A stretch of 8,064 bases of DNA from Candidatus Latescibacterota bacterium (GTDB lineage Bacteria; Krumholzibacteriota; Krumholzibacteriia; Krumholzibacteriales; WJIX01): positions 1 to 8,064 of the forward strand of contig DAOWMJ010000089.1 of NCBI GenBank assembly GCA_030643145.1, read 5' to 3'. Of the stretch, positions 7,511 through 8,064 are shown one piece after another (position 1 is the first letter of the stretch; every line of letters starts with the position of its first letter). The translations under genes and the position numbers were made by a program. Below the pieces are notes generated by a model. It was not told the origin of the DNA. It saw nothing but the letters and a program-made list of their open reading frames with translations, and did not search any database.

Positions 7511-7521
7511 TGAATTATCCC

Positions 7522-7530
7522 GTAAGGGGG
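7522..7530 (+). promoter_or_regulatory. Ribosome binding site deciding the atpD start
   Basis: GTAAGGGGG ends 7 bases before the TTG at 7538 but only 1 base before the in-frame GTG at 7532. It therefore favours TTG 7538. Confidence 0.6.
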
Positions 7531-7537
7531 CGTGAGT

Positions 7538-8064
7538 TTGAAAAGAAAAGTAAATCCTAACAGAATGATGCTTCTTCGTTTGAGACGAAGGCTTGAGTTG
7601 GCCCTGAGGGGGCATAAGCTTTTGAAGAACAAACAGGAAAAGTTGATGCAGAACTTCTTTGCTTTAATAGATAAAACCACAAGATTAAGACGTAAGGTTG
7701 AAAAAGAATTCTTGGAAATAAGTCTGGATTATGCGCATGGGCGTTCATTTTCAGCTCCTCAGGCTTTAAGCGACGCGCTGGAGCTCAGTGATTGCCGCGG
7801 AGAGCTTGATATTCACACCCGTTATGAAATGGGTATCAGGATCCCGGAGTATGAAATTAATTTTCCGCGAAAGGGCCCCGTGTACGAATTTGCTTTATCT
7901 TCGCCGATGCTTGATTCCGTTTTCGAACGACTCTATCATTCCTTTCCGTCCCTTCTGAAACTTGCTTCCAGAGAGAATGCCTTATTTAAAATGTCAGAGG
8001 AACTGGAGAAAACCAGACGCAGGGTTAATGCCCTCGAGTATGTGCTGATACCAGATCTGCAATC
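7538..8064 (+). CDS. atpD: V-type ATP synthase subunit D (central shaft), 3'-partial
   Basis: Main rotor-shaft subunit. Its two long helices form an antiparallel coiled coil inside the A3B3 head, and it binds F and C below. The frame is open to the window end, giving 175 complete codons; the family is about 200-230 residues, so about 30-50 are missing. The N-terminus KRKVNPNRMMLLRLRRRLELALRGHKLLKNKQ carries the family signature (N-P-x-R-M, then R-L-x-L-A-x-R-G-H-K-L-L-K-x-K) at residues 2-33. The middle part resembles the conserved M-G-x-R-x-P-E element (MGIRIPEYEI, about residues 101-110). The C-terminal helix reaches RRVNALEYVLIPDLQ, a hallmark of the family, just before the cut. The start chosen is TTG 7538; GTG 7532 would add two residues. 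It follows atpB by 27 bases. Confidence 0.96.
   Translation, partial: MKRKVNPNRMMLLRLRRRLELALRGHKLLKNKQEKLMQNFFALIDKTTRLRRKVEKEFLEISLDYAHGRSFSAPQALSDALELSDCRGELDIHTRYEMGIRIPEYEINFPRKGPVYEFALSSPMLDSVFERLYHSFPSLLKLASRENALFKMSEELEKTRRRVNALEYVLIPDLQ

Larger units (their letters stand above)
1..8064 (+). other. V/A-type ATPase operon I-K-E-C-F-A-B-D (both ends outside the window)
   Basis: All eight genes point the same way. The spacers are 13, 44, 14, 18, 27, 50 and 27 bases, and none contains a hairpin followed by a T-run, so one transcript is likely. The order equals the Enterococcus ntp and Thermus atp arrangement and differs from the E-A-B-D-I-K type order of chlamydiae and spirochaetes. No promoter is visible; it should lie upstream of base 1. 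Confidence 0.9.

Overview
This window is a single, tightly packed, plus-strand operon for a bacterial V/A-type (V-type) rotary ATPase. Every base is either in a subunit gene or in a spacer of 13 to 50 bases. Visible order: subunit I (a; 5' end cut off by the window), K (c ring), E, C, F, A, B and D (3' end cut off). This matches the order I remember for the Enterococcus hirae ntp and Thermus atp operons. By that pattern, the missing stalk partner of E (the G/H-type subunit) would lie just upstream of I.

Host: the DNA is of moderate GC (roughly mid-40s percent by eye) and uses AGA/AGG and ATA codons freely. The genes have strong Shine-Dalgarno sequences and ATG, GTG and TTG starts. This suggests a bacterium, probably an anaerobe or fermenter or an uncultured lineage using a V-type ATPase. 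The sequence alone does not let me name a phylum.

How the parts work together: A and B form the A3B3 head. A carries an intact Walker A motif and the catalytic Glu; B has a degenerate P-loop and supplies the Arg finger. D and F form the central shaft, and C is the socket joining the shaft to the membrane ring. E, with the unseen G/H subunit, forms the peripheral stalk. I supplies the ion half-channels through two conserved arginines, and K forms the rotor ring. K is a duplicated four-helix protein that keeps the full set of Na+-coordinating residues known from E. hirae NtpK, so the best prediction is a sodium-translocating enzyme.

No mobile element, CRISPR array, RNA gene, promoter or terminator is visible, and the minus strand holds no credible gene. 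I see no previously undescribed system here. The points worth a second look are the Na+ signature in K, a match between start-codon strength and subunit copy number, and a nine-codon ORF that nearly fills the K-E spacer.
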